From assembly GCA_019925095.2 (NCBI GenBank), contig CM034388.1, positions 26,852,934 to 26,916,933 of the forward strand: a stretch of 64,000 bases of DNA, written 5' to 3'. Origin of the DNA: Dendrolimus kikuchii (lineage: Eukaryota > Arthropoda > Insecta > Lepidoptera > Lasiocampidae). Under the pieces are notes generated by a model. It did not search any database. It was given only the letters and a program-made list of their open reading frames with translations, and was not told the origin of the DNA. The position numbers were made by a program, and so were the translations under genes. Below, one piece after another: positions 1-10,119 of the stretch. Positions within the stretch are counted from its first letter, which is position 1. Every line of letters starts with the position of its first letter.

Positions 1-128
1 TCCGGATTCTTCAAGTCTCGTGTGAATAGGTACTATCTAGGTAAGCGTGCTCCATCTTCGACCGCATCATCGTCCGGCACTGGACGTGATCGTGGTCAAA
101 CGCAAACCTATTTATAATAATAATAAAA
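1..128 (+). mobile_element. Family K LINE, C-terminal tail (5'-truncated)
   Basis: The first bases read GFFKSRVNRYYLGKRAP, the end of a Jockey/CR1-like LINE protein, and match the tails at 16240-16330 and 40640-40770. The normal stop after the APP/TPP-like end has been lost here. It ends in an ATAATAATAAAA run that looks like a degenerate 3' tail. The copy is cut by the window edge, so the 5' extent is unknown. Clade assignment rests on the better copy at 15885-16345. Confidence 0.6.
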
Positions 129-541
129 AATATATATGGCACGGAAATTTCCTCAAAATTTGTAATTAATATAATTTGCCTATAGAAATCAAGCACACCG
201 TTACACTGTTGACACATGTATAAAAAGTTAAATTCGATCAATTTGGCAGTCGTTCGAAACCCAGCAAAATGGGGAAGATACTCGTAATTGTAAAATTCTC
301 TGAGCTCGTGTATTAATGCGCCGAGTCGGCCAATTTCCGCCGGTTGCCCCAGCTCACTTCCCGCTGCGATGTGCTGTCGGGTTTGACTTAAGTCATGAGC
401 TGAGTCTGACTAAGAATATTTATTTTTATTATCTAAAGCGGGAAAAAGACAGATGGCTCACCTGAAGGTAAGAGGTTATCATTCTGTACATTCAAAATAC
501 CACAGGAGATGCCAACGTGTAATTTAATATTTTAGGGTGAG
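129..541. other. No gene seen; AT-rich spacer
   Basis: No convincing reading frame or known repeat is visible. A GC-richer patch near 320-400 is not recognisable. Confidence 0.5.
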
Positions 542-760
542 ATAGAGGGAATGATTGTGATTGATCGTGTACTAGCAGAAAGTGATGTCAGGAGCCTTAA
601 GAACAGACGAGCGTGCATGACAAGAGTTATGAATGTCAAAGAAGCAAGTGAGGTGTGTAAGAATAAGCCTAAATGGCGCTCTGTTGTTCGTGCCTACCCC
701 GCAAGGGAACTGGCGTGAAGTTATATATGTATGTATATGTATGTATGTATAGAGGGAATG
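542..760 (+). mobile_element. Family B LINE 3' end, copy 1, with target-site duplication
   Basis: It encodes the last ~50 residues of the family B LINE protein (SLKNRRACMTRVMNVKEAS, then WRSVVRAYPARELA and a stop). Directly after the stop it runs into a TATG microsatellite, the normal 3' end of this family. The 12-bp duplication ATAGAGGGAATG lies at 542-553 and 749-760. The copy is severely 5'-truncated, as expected of target-primed reverse transcription. Confidence 0.85.
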
Positions 761-960
761 GGGAAGGCGATAAGATAATAGGCATAAGAAATATAATAAT
801 AGATGGCATAGAGGGAATGAGATTGCAGCGATGGGAAAAATACTATGACATAGAGGGGATGAAATAGCAGGGATGAAAATGAGATATTCTGGGATTGGGA
901 TATGTAGGATGAGATAGGAAGGACAAGATGGTTATGATCAATTTGATAATTGTGGTAGCA
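761..960. repeat. Purine-rich degenerate tandem repeat
   Basis: Imperfect GGGAATGA / GAGATAG-type motifs repeat over about 170 bases, with purines on the + strand. A pyrimidine-rich mirror-like tract occurs at 47455-47580. No coding signal. Confidence 0.45.
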
Positions 961-1107
961 CGTAAATGAAGCACACGTTTTTTTTATTTATATTTAATAT
1001 GCTTTCATTCATATACATAAAACATATTTGGCTGTGGCACAGAAACCCTCACATACACCCTTAAAATTTCGAGGGTGTATGAGAGGTGTTATGGGCGGTG
1101 TTATTGT

Positions 1108-1473
1108 TGTTACGAGTTGCAGGACTCGAATTAAAAATGCCGTTGGAATTGCTATAGAATTTATTAGAACTATACAAACACGTATAACACAGGTACAAAT
1201 ATAACTAAAGACAATCAGTTCAAACGTAATGCGCGATTCAATAACACTCGCAAAGTCCGTCACTATATAGATTATCGAATGTACACACGTCTCGTCTCTG
1301 ATTATCGCTTGACTGTCCCCTCTCTCCATTATGCCGTCGTTTTATACTTCACAATACAAGTATGCCCGCCCGTATCGTCGACTTAATTTCCTAGAAATCG
1401 TAATCCGCGCACCTGACTAATTATGCCTGCAAACGGCCATAAACGAGTACAATAGGCTGTTCTCCACAATAAC
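1108..1473 (+). mobile_element. Degenerate solo LTR, family O copy 1
   Basis: It begins TGTTACGAGTTGC and is similar along its length to the better LTR at 25424-25806 (shared blocks include ACTCGAATTAAAA, CCGTTGGAATT and ATAGAATTTATTAG). The right edge is blurred around the ACAATA near 1450-1470 and no clear duplication is seen. No internal gag/pol lies next to it, so I read it as a solo LTR. Confidence 0.55.
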
Positions 1474-1661
1474 CAATAAAAAAGTAAACAAAAGAAGACA
1501 ATCATAAAGGTATTCAAATTGGTTCAAATGCCGACAGGTAAAGAGCGTGCTTCGTGGAATTTGTCTTTGTCGGGAGGCTAAGTTGCAACATTATTATAAT
1601 TATTCCAAAACCAATGTTTGCTTATTTAACAAATCGTCTTTCGCTTATACCTTTTATCTAC

Positions 1662-1803
1662 CTGTACTTGACATGAACCGACAAGAAACTGAAGTTATCC
1701 ACCTCTACGTTTTCCACGGACATGCTGCTAACTATGTCCAGCTTTTGTTCACTTTCTTTCCAACCGAACCGCAATAGTTTTTTTAACAGGCTTTTCGAAT
1801 AAT
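1662..1803 (-). CDS. Weak candidate host exon, minus strand
   Basis: On the minus strand an open frame contains VENVEVDNFSFLSVHVKYR and runs into ACAG|GTAGAT, a fair 5' splice donor (boundary at 1662). A possible acceptor AG lies at 1804-1805 but lacks a pyrimidine tract. It matches no repeat family I see here. It could equally be chance; no protein family is recognised. Confidence 0.18.
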
Positions 1804-2078
1804 CTTTGGTTGTCAGGTACCATTTCCATTTAAAAATAAATTTTAGACAAATAAATAATATACACGTTTTGGATGACAATACATTCAGGATTGCTGCCTG
1901 CATTCGTCTGGAACAGGTGTTGTAGTACCACATCACTGTCGGTGCGGAGATAGAGTTGATAAGTTAGGCTATCATGGCTTGTATGGTACGGCCAGCATTT
2001 GGACACGCTCCCCGCCGAGAGCGATTTAGAGTCAATTTTTTACTTATAGATTTGTGTTATTTTGTAAGTATAGTTTTA
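1804..2078. other. No gene seen
   Basis: AT-rich sequence without a recognisable repeat or coding frame. Confidence 0.4.
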
Positions 2079-2729
2079 TTTATAGTACATACATACATAC
2101 ATACATACATAACTTCACGCCAGTTCCCTTGCGGGGTAGGCACGAACAACAGAGCGCCATTTAGGCTTATTCTTAGAGACCTCACTTGCTTCTTTGACAT
2201 TCATAACTCTTGTCATGCACACTCGTCTGTTCTTAAGGCTCCTGACATCACCTTCTGATAGTACACGATCAATTTGATCATGGAAGATGCGTCGTGGCCT
2301 TTCACGACTACTGCATCCATCCACTTTTGAATTGTATATCTGTTTAGTCATTCTTTCCACATGCCCGAACCACCGGAGCATTCCTTTCCTTACCTTCACC
2401 CCGACACTCTCTTTCAGACCAACTCTCTTTCTTACTTCGGTATTACGAACGCGGTCCGCGAGCGTCACTCCGCAGATTTTGCGCAGTGCTCGCATCTCGA
2501 CCGCGTTTACTCTGCTTTCATGCTCTCTCTTCCATACCCAACTCTCGCTTCCATACGTAAGCGTAGGTATCAGCACCGCGTTGTGTATGGCGAGCTGGGC
2601 CTTCTGGCTGAGGTTCTTAGCGCCTAGAAGTTTACCTAACGCTCCATTCAAACTATTCCCCAAATTCACTCTTCTTTCTATATCAGCGGTGTACCTTCCA
2701 TCCCTGCTAAAAGCACAGTTTATAGTACA
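2079..2729 (-). mobile_element. Family B LINE 3' end, copy 2 (longest), with target-site duplication
   Basis: This is the longest family B copy. The minus strand encodes about 200 residues from ADIERRVNLGNSLNGALGKL through [20 protein letters not shown] and RKGMLRWFGHVERM to the AYPARELA stop. This is the post-reverse-transcriptase C-terminal region of a LINE protein; the catalytic domain is missing through 5' truncation. The TACA repeat at the left is the 3' tail. The 11-bp duplication TTTATAGTACA lies at 2079-2089 and 2719-2729. Relative to copies 7 and 9, a few residues after HVERM (the HDER part) are deleted. The LINE clade is not assigned. Confidence 0.88.
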
Positions 2730-2870
2730 GTTTAGTTTATATACTTTCAAAATATTTTATTAAAATGAAAACCTTTTTAACCGACCTCAAAAAGAAGGAC
2801 GTTCTCATTTCATTCACACGTTTATTATACACCAAAATAAAATGGACTTACAGAATTACGCTCTTATACA

Positions 2871-2949
2871 TATTCAGTTAGAGTAAGTTTGTAGGCTTCT
2901 TTAAGAACTTTAAAGAAGTCTACAAACTTACTCTAACTCGATATGAATA
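2871..2949. repeat. Long inverted repeat (hairpin)
   Basis: Arms of about 30 bases (GTTAGAGTAAGTTTGTAGGC and its complement) face each other across a few bases near 2905-2909, with one mismatch, and extend further past a small bulge. The upstream 2770-2815 stretch resembles a dispersed lepidopteran AACCGACYTCAAAAA motif also seen near 52670. Probably a small foldback element. Confidence 0.7.
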
Positions 2950-3055
2950 GTAAAACTATATTTAATTGTGCATAAAGGGCGATTTTTACAAATAAATAAC
3001 GTCTTTGCAAGCTATAAACTATACCTCAACAAATCTATGAGTATTAGAATATTTT

Positions 3056-3312
3056 TTATTGCAGGAGTTTAGCAGACAGGCAAACGGCCCACTTGATGGA
3101 AAGCGGTTACCATCGCCTATGGACATTTGCAACACCAAAGGTGCTACAAATGCGCTGCTACTCTCTTAAGGGAGCCTGGAACCTGGGCATTAATACCGGA
3201 ACACAACTCAAGGTTGTTATGGCGACATACTTTAGACCAGGGGCGGTAGCGATCCAGTCGGGCAAATCCCTACCACCTGGCTGTGGGTTGTTTTGTCGCC
3301 TCTTACGATATA
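3056..3312 (-). mobile_element. Family A repeat (5'-truncated)
   Basis: Family A is a ~310-bp repeat. Read on its own strand it starts ATCCGTGCAGGAACGGAG and ends CTGAACTCCTGCAATAAAA. Here it lies reversed, so the T-rich tail is at the left, and the copy stops inside the GTCGCCTCTTACGA block, losing about the first 55 bases. Apparent open frames in it are shared by all copies and carry no known domain. Confidence 0.85.
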
Positions 3313-3781
3313 TCATAAATGTCATAAATATGCAATATATCCATTTAAGTAGAACCCATTACAGCCCCTGTTCAGACCCAAAACTACATTTAAAAAGGGG
3401 CATTTCATAGACTAGCACGCACTTGCCTCATTTTCATTATTACATAAATAAGGACTGTACAAAAAATCATTTGCCTTGACGCAACTAATAGTGTATAAGT
3501 AATGCGATAGGCATGATAAATATCCAAACTATGCCTAAGTAGAATCCATTACGGCCCCCATTCAGATACAAAGTACAAACCCACATTTATAAAGGGGGCC
3601 TTTTAAAAGTTCAGTGTGAAAAATCACCACGCGGTCTCCAGTCGGCACGCGGGCGTCTCAGCTAATTTGCGGACATCGATCACGACTGGTTCATACAATG
3701 ATCTAAATTTTCTTGAAACGTCTACAGATCAACCGGGTTGTTATATTTTACAGCTTACAATCCCTTCATTTACTCAATAGT
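3313..3781. repeat. Two diverged ~65-bp direct repeats in unassigned sequence
   Basis: A segment at 3347-3407 (AAGTAGAACCCATTACAGCC...) recurs at about 3537-3605 with substitutions and a small insertion, 190 bases downstream. No coding frame or known element is seen. Confidence 0.5.
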
Positions 3782-4405
3782 CCGATCCGTGCAGGAACGG
3801 AGAAAGAATACAATTTTCTACAGCCGGGTGGCTTCTTTTTTTAATTTTATTTTTATTGCAGGAGTTCAGCAGGCAGGCAGACTGCCCACTTGATAGAAAG
3901 CGGTTACCATTGCCTATAGACATTTGCAACATCAAAGGTGCTACAAATGCGCTGCTAATGCCGGAACACAACTTAAGGTTGTCATGGCGACATACTTTAG
4001 ACCTGGACTGGTAGCCATCCAGTCGGGCCAATGCTCTTCCACCTGGCTGTTGTTGTTTTGTCGCCTCTTACGACAGGCCGCCCGGCTGCAAGAAATTGTA
4101 TTCTTTCTCCGTTTCTACACGGATAAAGATGGCCTGTCGTAAAAGGCGTCAAAACAACCCACAGCCAGGTGGTAAGGTATTTGCACGTCTGGATGGCTAC
4201 CACCTCTGGTTTGGAGTATGCCACCATAACAACTTTGAGTTGTGTTCGCGCATTAGTGGCCAGGTTCCAGTCTCCCTTTAGAGAGCGACAGCACATTGGT
4301 AGCACCTTTAGTGTTACAAACGTCCATAGGCAATGGTAATAAACTCCTTCTATCAGGTGGGCTGCTGCTATTTCTATCTACTGACCTCATGCAATGAAAA
4401 AGTTG
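3782..4405 (+). mobile_element. Family A repeat split by another family A copy
   Basis: The first ~50 bases of a plus-strand A copy (CCGTGCAGGAACGGAG to CCGGGTGGC, 3786-3832) resume at about 4127 (ATGGCCTGTCGTAAAAGGCG) and run to a degenerate tail near 4400. The interruption is a complete reversed A copy (next entry). The outer copy is more diverged, as expected of the older insertion. Confidence 0.82.
3840..4124 (-). mobile_element. Family A repeat nested inside family A
   Basis: A reversed A copy with T-rich tail at the left and its 5' end ACGGATAAAG at the right. About 31 bases between GCGCTGCT and AATGCCGG are deleted. A short duplication (GGTGGC / GATGGC) flanks it. It is inserted in the head of the outer copy at 3782-4405. 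Confidence 0.8.
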
Positions 4406-4454
4406 ACAAATAAAAATTTTACTTATAAATTCAGCTTAAGTCCTGTATAAGATG

Positions 4455-5110
4455 ATCATGTTTTTTTTATTAACAACTCTACGGACGCTAGCTCCGTACC
4501 CTTTTTTTACAATTAAATTTAAGAAAAAGTTTAGAAGTTGTACACGCTTATTGGTTACTTTTGTTATTGGCTGTGACATTTAATGAATGTATGTTTGTGT
4601 TGTGGTGTACCTTAAGAATAACTTATTATATTAATTTATTCTAATTTTAATACTAAACTTATACTAATGTAGAGTGTATCTGTTACATGCTGGTGTTGTG
4701 AGGAAGTGCATGTGCAGTGTGTGCCTTATGTCTATATCTATATATATTATCGTAACTAGTGCCATGTGTGTTCTTTTGCCTTTCTGTGACTGGGTTATTA
4801 ATTTTTAGACTCTTTGTGTGTCTTGGTTTGTTTGTGACGTGTGCGTGTAATGCAATGCGGTGGTAGTGCGCCTTAGTGTGGGTATGTGTGTAAGTTTTGT
4901 TGTTAGTTGTGTGTTTGTGACTTTGTGTGGTGTTTAACTCTCTCTGTTTTGTTCATGCTTCTATAATTAATTTAAATTATTTCCTCTTTATTTTAATTTG
5001 GTCTGTAAAGTAAAATTCATTATTGGCTTAGGTGCTGTTGTGAAATGTATCGATCTTTGATGTATTGTGTAAAGCTTTGTGATCTTTGTTATTTAAATAA
5101 ATAAATTCTA
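4455..5110 (-). mobile_element. Family V, LINE-like 3' region
   Basis: A T-run at the left followed by AACTCTACGGACGCTAGC and about 250 further bases matches 41688-41973 in the opposite orientation (shared block CTTAAGAATAACTTATTATA). The GT-rich continuation to about 4930 has no partner in the window. The other copy has a clear target-site duplication and A-rich tail, so V behaves as a retroelement 3' end. No protein is readable. Confidence 0.6.
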
Positions 5111-5505
5111 CATGACTAGATGGTGTTACAAGTAATTCTTCTCAAGTTTTTTTTTGCTATATTTTTCCCTTGGTTTGCACTTTTGTCATTCCTTCGCAGA
5201 TTTTGATCCTTATAAAATAGACTCTGATTTGTTATAATAATACAGGTGTGTTTTACCGACAAAGGTAATTGATTAAAAAAAAAAATTAATAATACCACTT
5301 ATGTTTTTACACGTTACACTGATTACAACAGTGTCTGTAAGACCCAGTGTAAACAGTGAATATAGCTTAGCTATAGATTCCGGCACTATTTTTTCTTATA
5401 TTATCCTAATTTATGTGTATTTTTAGTTACTATTAATATATATATATATGATTGTATATATTTTAAACTATGCGCACTGAATACTGACTCATTATTAGAA
5501 ATGTG
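5111..5505. other. No gene seen; AT-rich
   Basis: Contains a short TA run near 5440. No supported feature. Confidence 0.4.
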
Positions 5506-5509
5506 AAAT

Positions 5510-5655
5510 GATCTCCAGAAGCTTGTCTGAAAGAAATCGCTGTTAGCAATAAGACCGCCGATTGTACTAGTTATATGATTGTTAACTCATGTGTATTATT
5601 TTCTTGTACGCAATAGAGAACGTTCTATTCTATTCTTATTTAGGGAAAGAATGTC
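5510..5655 (+). mobile_element. Family L retroelement 3' tail, degenerate
   Basis: GAAAGAAATCGCTGTTAGCAATAAGACCGCC followed by a CTTGTAC block matches the consensus of family L (AGAGATCGCTTTAAGCGATA, then GCCGCC, ending AATAAAGT), seen better at 13955-14090 and 50828-50940. Confidence 0.45.
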
Positions 5656-6139
5656 TGGATACCGCATAGTGTAAGAACCGCATTAGTATCCGGAGTCACT
5701 TCCAGTGAATCATGAGAAGCTGCGCTATGCGCAATTCGCTCGGGCTTTGCCAATTTCAATTCAAATTGCGGGGAGTGGATTTTAAATTCCCCTCTTAGGT
5801 TTTAAAAGTAATTAATGCTAATGTGCTCCTGTGAAATAGCAGGCTTGAATGCCCTTTATTTATTTTGAAGTTTTTAAAGTTTTCTTATTCAATGCTAATT
5901 GCATTGTATATATTATACGAATTGCTTAATTGAAATTTAATTTACAAACTGGGTTTAAATTTTAAATATCAAATAATATAAAGTTAATTGTTATTGCTTA
6001 ATTTACTTACAACTTTTATTAAATTATCACAGCGTATTATTTTTCTTAATAATAAAAACGGTAATACTATGCTGTTGTTTTAATTTTAATATATTTTATT
6101 TACATCAAAATATAGATAAATAGCTGTAATAGATAATAA
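5656..6139. other. No gene seen; AT-rich
   Basis: A GC-richer patch at 5650-5780 is not recognisable; the remainder is AT-rich. Confidence 0.4.
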
Positions 6140-6505
6140 CTAGCTGTACCCGGCCTGCCTTTAAAAAATAAACATTTTAGAACCCGATTCCAGCGCCATC
6201 TACAAATTTATTAAAATACTAATATCGCTATTAAAAAATAGTGGTTAGTGGTAGAAGGGTGAATATTTTGGGTTGTATGTATTTTTAATGCCGAATCATA
6301 AAAAATCAAAATAAAAAAATTGACAAAAAAATTAAAAAATATTTAGGGCTGGGTCACCCTTATTATTTAGGGGTATGAAATATAGAGGTTGGTCGATTCT
6401 CAGACCTACCCGATATGCACACAAAATTTCATACAAATCGGTTCAGCCGTTTCGGATGAGTTTGGTAACAAACACCGCGACACGAGAATGTTATATATTA
6501 GAAGA
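6140..6505 (-). mobile_element. Helitron-like non-autonomous element
   Basis: The left end CTAGCTGTACCCGGCCTG is the reversed 3' terminus of lepidopteran Helitrons. CATACAAATCGGTTCAGCC is a motif common in their bodies, and the right end TATATATTAGAAGA matches the reversed 5' TC end. It is longer than the 240-bp family E copies and carries no Rep/helicase. Confidence 0.6.
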
Positions 6506-6810
6506 TACACATATAAAAAAGAATTAAATTATAAAATACAATATACTTATTAGATTAAATTATAATAGAAAGCATAGATTGCTTTAATTAAATAATTTGA
6601 TGATGTTTGTCTTTAAATGTATAATTATATAAGTTTTTAATTGTGTAAAATTATATGTATAGACTTTTATACAAAAAATATTGCATAAAGATTTAATTGA
6701 CTTTATTTATTCGTTAGAAATAATATACAAAACAGGGAAAAGAAGAAACTAATTGTCGAAAACATATGAATACGCATTTATCTCAATAAAACAAATCGGT
6801 ATTTTTTATC
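6506..6810. other. No gene seen; AT-rich
   Basis: AT-rich spacer with no supported feature. Confidence 0.4.
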
Positions 6811-7277
6811 GCATGAGTTCAGCCGTCAGGCAGACGACCTGATAGAAAGCGTTTTATCCGTGCAGGAACGGAGAACGAATACAATTTCCTGCTTCCGGGC
6901 GGCCTGTCGTAAGAGGCGACTTAACAACCCACACCCAGGTGGTAGGACATTTGCCCGACTGGATGGCTACCACCACTGCTTTAAAGTATGTCGCTATAAC
7001 AACCTTGAGTTGTGTTCCGGCATTAGTGACCAGGTTCCAGTCTCCCTTAAGAGAGCAGCAGCGCATTTGTAGCAACTTTGGTGTTGCAAATGTCCATAGG
7101 CGATGGTAACCGCTTTCCATCAAGTGGGCCGTCTGCGTGTCTGCTGAACTCCTGCAATAAAAAAAAAGCGGTTACCATCGCCTTTGGACATTTGTAACAC
7201 GAAGGTGTTACCAATGTGCTGCAGCTCTCTGAAAGGAGACCAGAACCTGGCCACTAATGCCGGAACACAATCAAGAT
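6811..7277 (-). mobile_element. Family A repeat split by another family A copy
   Basis: A reversed A copy begins GCATGAGTTCAGCCGTCAGG, is interrupted after GATAGAAAGCG (6850), and resumes AAAGCGGTTACCATCGCC at 7165. It is truncated near 7277. The repeated AAAGCG at 6845-6850 and 7165-7170 is the target-site duplication of the inner copy. Confidence 0.85.
6851..7164 (+). mobile_element. Family A repeat, full length, nested in family A
   Basis: A complete plus-strand copy from TTTTATCCGTGCAGGAACGG to the CTGCAATAAAAAAA tail. It is flanked by AAAGCG on both sides and inserted in the tail region of an older reversed A copy. Confidence 0.88.
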
Positions 7278-7309
7278 CGACTAGAATTTACGTAAAATAT
7301 TTCACTTTA

Positions 7310-8285
7310 AATAAAGAATACAATTTTTTTATGTTTAAGGCTTGGCAACTAGGCCTTTAAGCCAGACACCATTGTATTGTAGGCTACAATCGACACCATT
7401 CAAAGGAGTTCTTGTGAAAACTCGAAAGGCCACATTTGACTATATAGTTCATATTTCTCACAAAAACACATAATTACTACTCAAAAACTATCAACTAATC
7501 TAACTATCCTACAACTATTGTTTATTGTAGAGTAATTTTACACATTTTTATAAAATAAAACTGCACAGCACAACATCCCCTTTCAGTTCCCGCCAAAATC
7601 TCCAAAGAATATCTTTATTTTTTTTATGGCTTGGCAGCTAGGCCTTTAAGCCAGATCTTAGATTCAATGTAGTTTCTTCGTTATCTTAAACCTATGTGTA
7701 GCACAGCTGAACTGTAGGTTATCAGCTAGTGCCATTCAACGGAGTTCTTGTGACAACTCAAAAGACCACATTTGACTTTACAGTTCACCTTTCTCACAAA
7801 ACACATAATTACTACTCAAAAACTATCAATATCCTACAACTATTGTTTGTTCATTTTAGAGTAATTTTACAAATTTTTAGAAAATAATACTGCACAGCAC
7901 AACATCTCCTTTCAGTTCCCGCCAAAAACTCCAAGAATACCTTTATTATTTATTTAGGTTTATGGCTTGGCAGCTAGGCCTTTAAGCCAGGTCTTAGTTT
8001 ACAATATAGTTTCTTCATTTTCTTAAGCCTATATTATGTAGCACAGCTGAACTCTAGTTAATCAGCTAGTGCCATTCATCGGAGTTCTTGTGACAACTCA
8101 AAAGGCCACATTTGACTATACAGTTCACATTTCTCACAAAACACATAATTACTACTCAAAAACTGGCAATATCCTACAACTATTGTTCATTTTAGAGTAA
8201 TTTTACACATTTTTAGAAAATAAAACTGCACAGCACAACATCCCCTTTCAGTTCCCGCCAAAAACTCCAAAGAATACCTTTCGAA
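7310..8285 (-). repeat. Family G, three tandem ~290-340 bp units
   Basis: The block CTTGGCAGCTAGGCCTTTAA occurs at 7341, 7630 and 7966. Each unit continues through GGAGTTCTTGTGACAACTC, TTCTCACAAAACACATAATT and CTGCACAGCACAACATCCCC to CAAAGAATACCTTT. A single reversed copy lies at 22335-22565. No coding frame runs through. It may be a tandemly amplified non-autonomous element. Confidence 0.8.
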
Positions 8286-8637
8286 ATGAAAAGTCACAGA
8301 TTATATAATCATATGGAAATCTAAAGCGTTTTCAAGCCGGTTACTCTTGGTCTAAAAACAAATGGCCATTGTATTCCGATATCAGCTGAAATATATAACC
8401 TTAAAAACATTGCAAACATCGGCCACCGAGAAAGTAGGTCACGAGTGATATCAAAACTCGGTTGGAACAAAAAAAACTAAATAAAAACGCCCTCCAGACC
8501 GGCGAGTAAACAGTCTTTCAAAAAAAGACAATCCAAGTTTTTCGCCGCCGAAAGTTTTTTAATATTCGCACAGCTCAATCCGAGACCCTACAGATTTCGC
8601 GATTCGTGAGGGGCAAATGAAATTTTGCATGAAGTAA
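8286..8637. other. No gene seen
   Basis: Mixed-composition sequence following the G array; no repeat partner or coding frame recognised. Confidence 0.4.
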
Positions 8638-8925
8638 GATGACGAACTTCCAGCCGTCGTCTCGGGTATATCTTACAATCTTTTCGTTGCGATTAAGTAC
8701 ACCCGAATGTCTGTGATATTTGCCTTTGACTTATTCGCTTTATTGCTTTTGTTTACGTCTATTGGAGTCTGTTAGAGCAATTATTATTTCTACTAATCAT
8801 GAAGACGGTTGTACTACATGTATTGATTGTGCCGATGACTTCTTCGTTGACACTTTAGTAGGTATAGAAATATGACAAACTTTCAGCCCTCGTCTTGGAT
8901 ATATATTAAAATTCTTAAAGTAAAT
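8638..8925. repeat. Family U repeat, copy 1
   Basis: Starts with a TTCCAGCCGTCGTCTCGGGTATA-like block and ends with TGATTGTGCCGATGACTTCTTC plus GTAGGTATAG, then begins a second unit at 8874 (CAAACTTTCAGCCCTCGTC). It matches 10660-11370. The function is unknown and no protein is readable. Confidence 0.65.
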
Positions 8926-9002
8926 CTGATATACTTTGAGAAATATTTTAAATCTCTAATCATCATATGCATTACTTGTGTTTTTACCAGCAGATAACAA
9001 AC

Positions 9003-9133
9003 AGGTCTTCTAACAACACTGTGTGTCGACAGAGACACATAATATAACTGGTTTGCATTCCAACAAAACAGGTATTATGTGTTGAATGAGACACACAGTG
9101 TTGCAGCAAGTTTCTTGCTGGTGTGCTGAAGAC
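9003..9133. repeat. Foldback element (imperfect inverted repeat)
   Basis: Perfect 14-base arms CAACACTGTGTGTC (9014-9027) and GACACACAGTGTTG (9090-9103) enclose inner arms around CACATAATA/TATTATGTG. Outer AGGTCTTC/GAAGACC pairs extend the fold. Probably a small MITE. Confidence 0.65.
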
Positions 9134-9215
9134 CATATGAATTGACAGCTGTCTCAAATCTGTCACATCAAGGAAAGAGATGTCATGCTGGTGAGTAAAA
9201 GAGAAAGGTAAAGGC

Positions 9216-9536
9216 TTTTATCCGTGCAGGAACGGAGAAAGAATACAATTTCCTGCGGCCGGGCGGCTTGTCGTAAGAGGCGACTAAACAATCCACACCC
9301 AGGTGGTAGGGCATTTGTCCGACTGGATGGCTACCACCCCTGGTCTATAGTATGCCGCCATAACAACTTTGAGTTGTGTTCCGGCATTAGTGACCATGTT
9401 CCAGTCTCTCTTAAGAGAGCAGCAGCGCATTCGTAGCACCTTTGGTGTGTTGCAAATGTCCATAGGCGATGGTAACTGCTTTTCATCAAGTGGGCCGTCT
9501 GCCTGTCTGCTGAGCTCCTGCAATAAATAAAAAAAA
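9216..9536 (+). mobile_element. Family A repeat, full length
   Basis: Runs from TATCCGTGCAGGAACGGAG to GAGCTCCTGCAATAAATAAA. An AAAGG lies near both edges, but the flank fit is not clean enough to call a duplication. Confidence 0.85.
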
Positions 9537-9604
9537 GGTATAAAATCATGATGAAGTTGGTGAGTTTTTATACTATAGATATTAAATAGAGGCAAATTAT
9601 TACA

Positions 9605-9655
9605 TGCTTTCTTCTTTTTGTTGCGTTGAAGTACGCCTGAATGTTTTTAATCATG
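9605..9655. repeat. Family U fragment
   Basis: TTGCGTTGAAGTACGCCTGA and a following AATGTTTTTAATCATG echo the TTGCGATTAAATAGGCTTGA block of family U at 11140-11175. Only about 50 bases. Confidence 0.4.
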
Positions 9656-9775
9656 TACAATACAATACTCTTTATTGTACACCAATATTACATTGAAAAT
9701 ACACAAAAAACTTGGTTACTAAAAGGTAGTACAATGGGCGGCCTTATTGCTAAAAGCAATCTCTTCCAGGCTACC
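9656..9775 (-). mobile_element. Family L retroelement 3' tail
   Basis: The reversed L tail: CTTTATTGTACACCAATATT at the left, then GGCGGCCTTATTGC and AGCAATCTCTTCCAGGC at the right. No protein is readable. Confidence 0.6.
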
Positions 9776-9832
9776 TTTGAATGGACAAGATCTAATATAG
9801 ATAGCGTTGGCGTGCAGTTGAAATATATCTTA

Positions 9833-10082
9833 TCTTATACTAATATATAAAGCTGAAGAGTTTGTTTGTTTGAACGCGCTAATCTCAGGAACTACTGATC
9901 TGATTTGAAAAATTCTTTCAGTGTTAGATAGACCATTTATTGAGGAAGGCTATAGGCTATATATAATCACGCTAAGGTCAATAGGAGCGAAGCACCAATG
10001 AAGAATGTTTCAAAATCGGGGGTTTTTTTAACTTACTTTTCTATCACCATTCCACGCGTACGAAGTCGCGAGCAGAAGCTAG
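9833..10082 (+). mobile_element. Helitron, family E
   Basis: Begins TCTTATACTAATATATAAAG and ends GCGAGCAGAAGCTAG followed by T, fitting the TC...CTAG|T ends of Helitrons. The body has GCGCTAATCTCAGGAACTAC and TTGAAACATTCTTCATTGGT in reverse. It is a ~250-bp passenger without a Rep/helicase gene. Confidence 0.78.
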
Positions 10083-10119
10083 TATTAATGTAATAATAAA
10101 ATAATTATAATACATATAT

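Noticed and set aside
1009..1329. 106-residue minus-strand frame
   Set aside because: Lies inside the LTR and is shared with the other LTR copy; not gag or pol.
2287..2763. Long plus-strand frames opposite family B (also 48383-48760 and 54749-55342)
   Set aside because: Antisense shadow of the LINE protein read on the minus strand.
3093..3410. MESGYHRLWTFATP-type frame
   Set aside because: It recurs in every family A copy, in several frames and both strands, without a start, domain or codon bias. Repeat, not gene.
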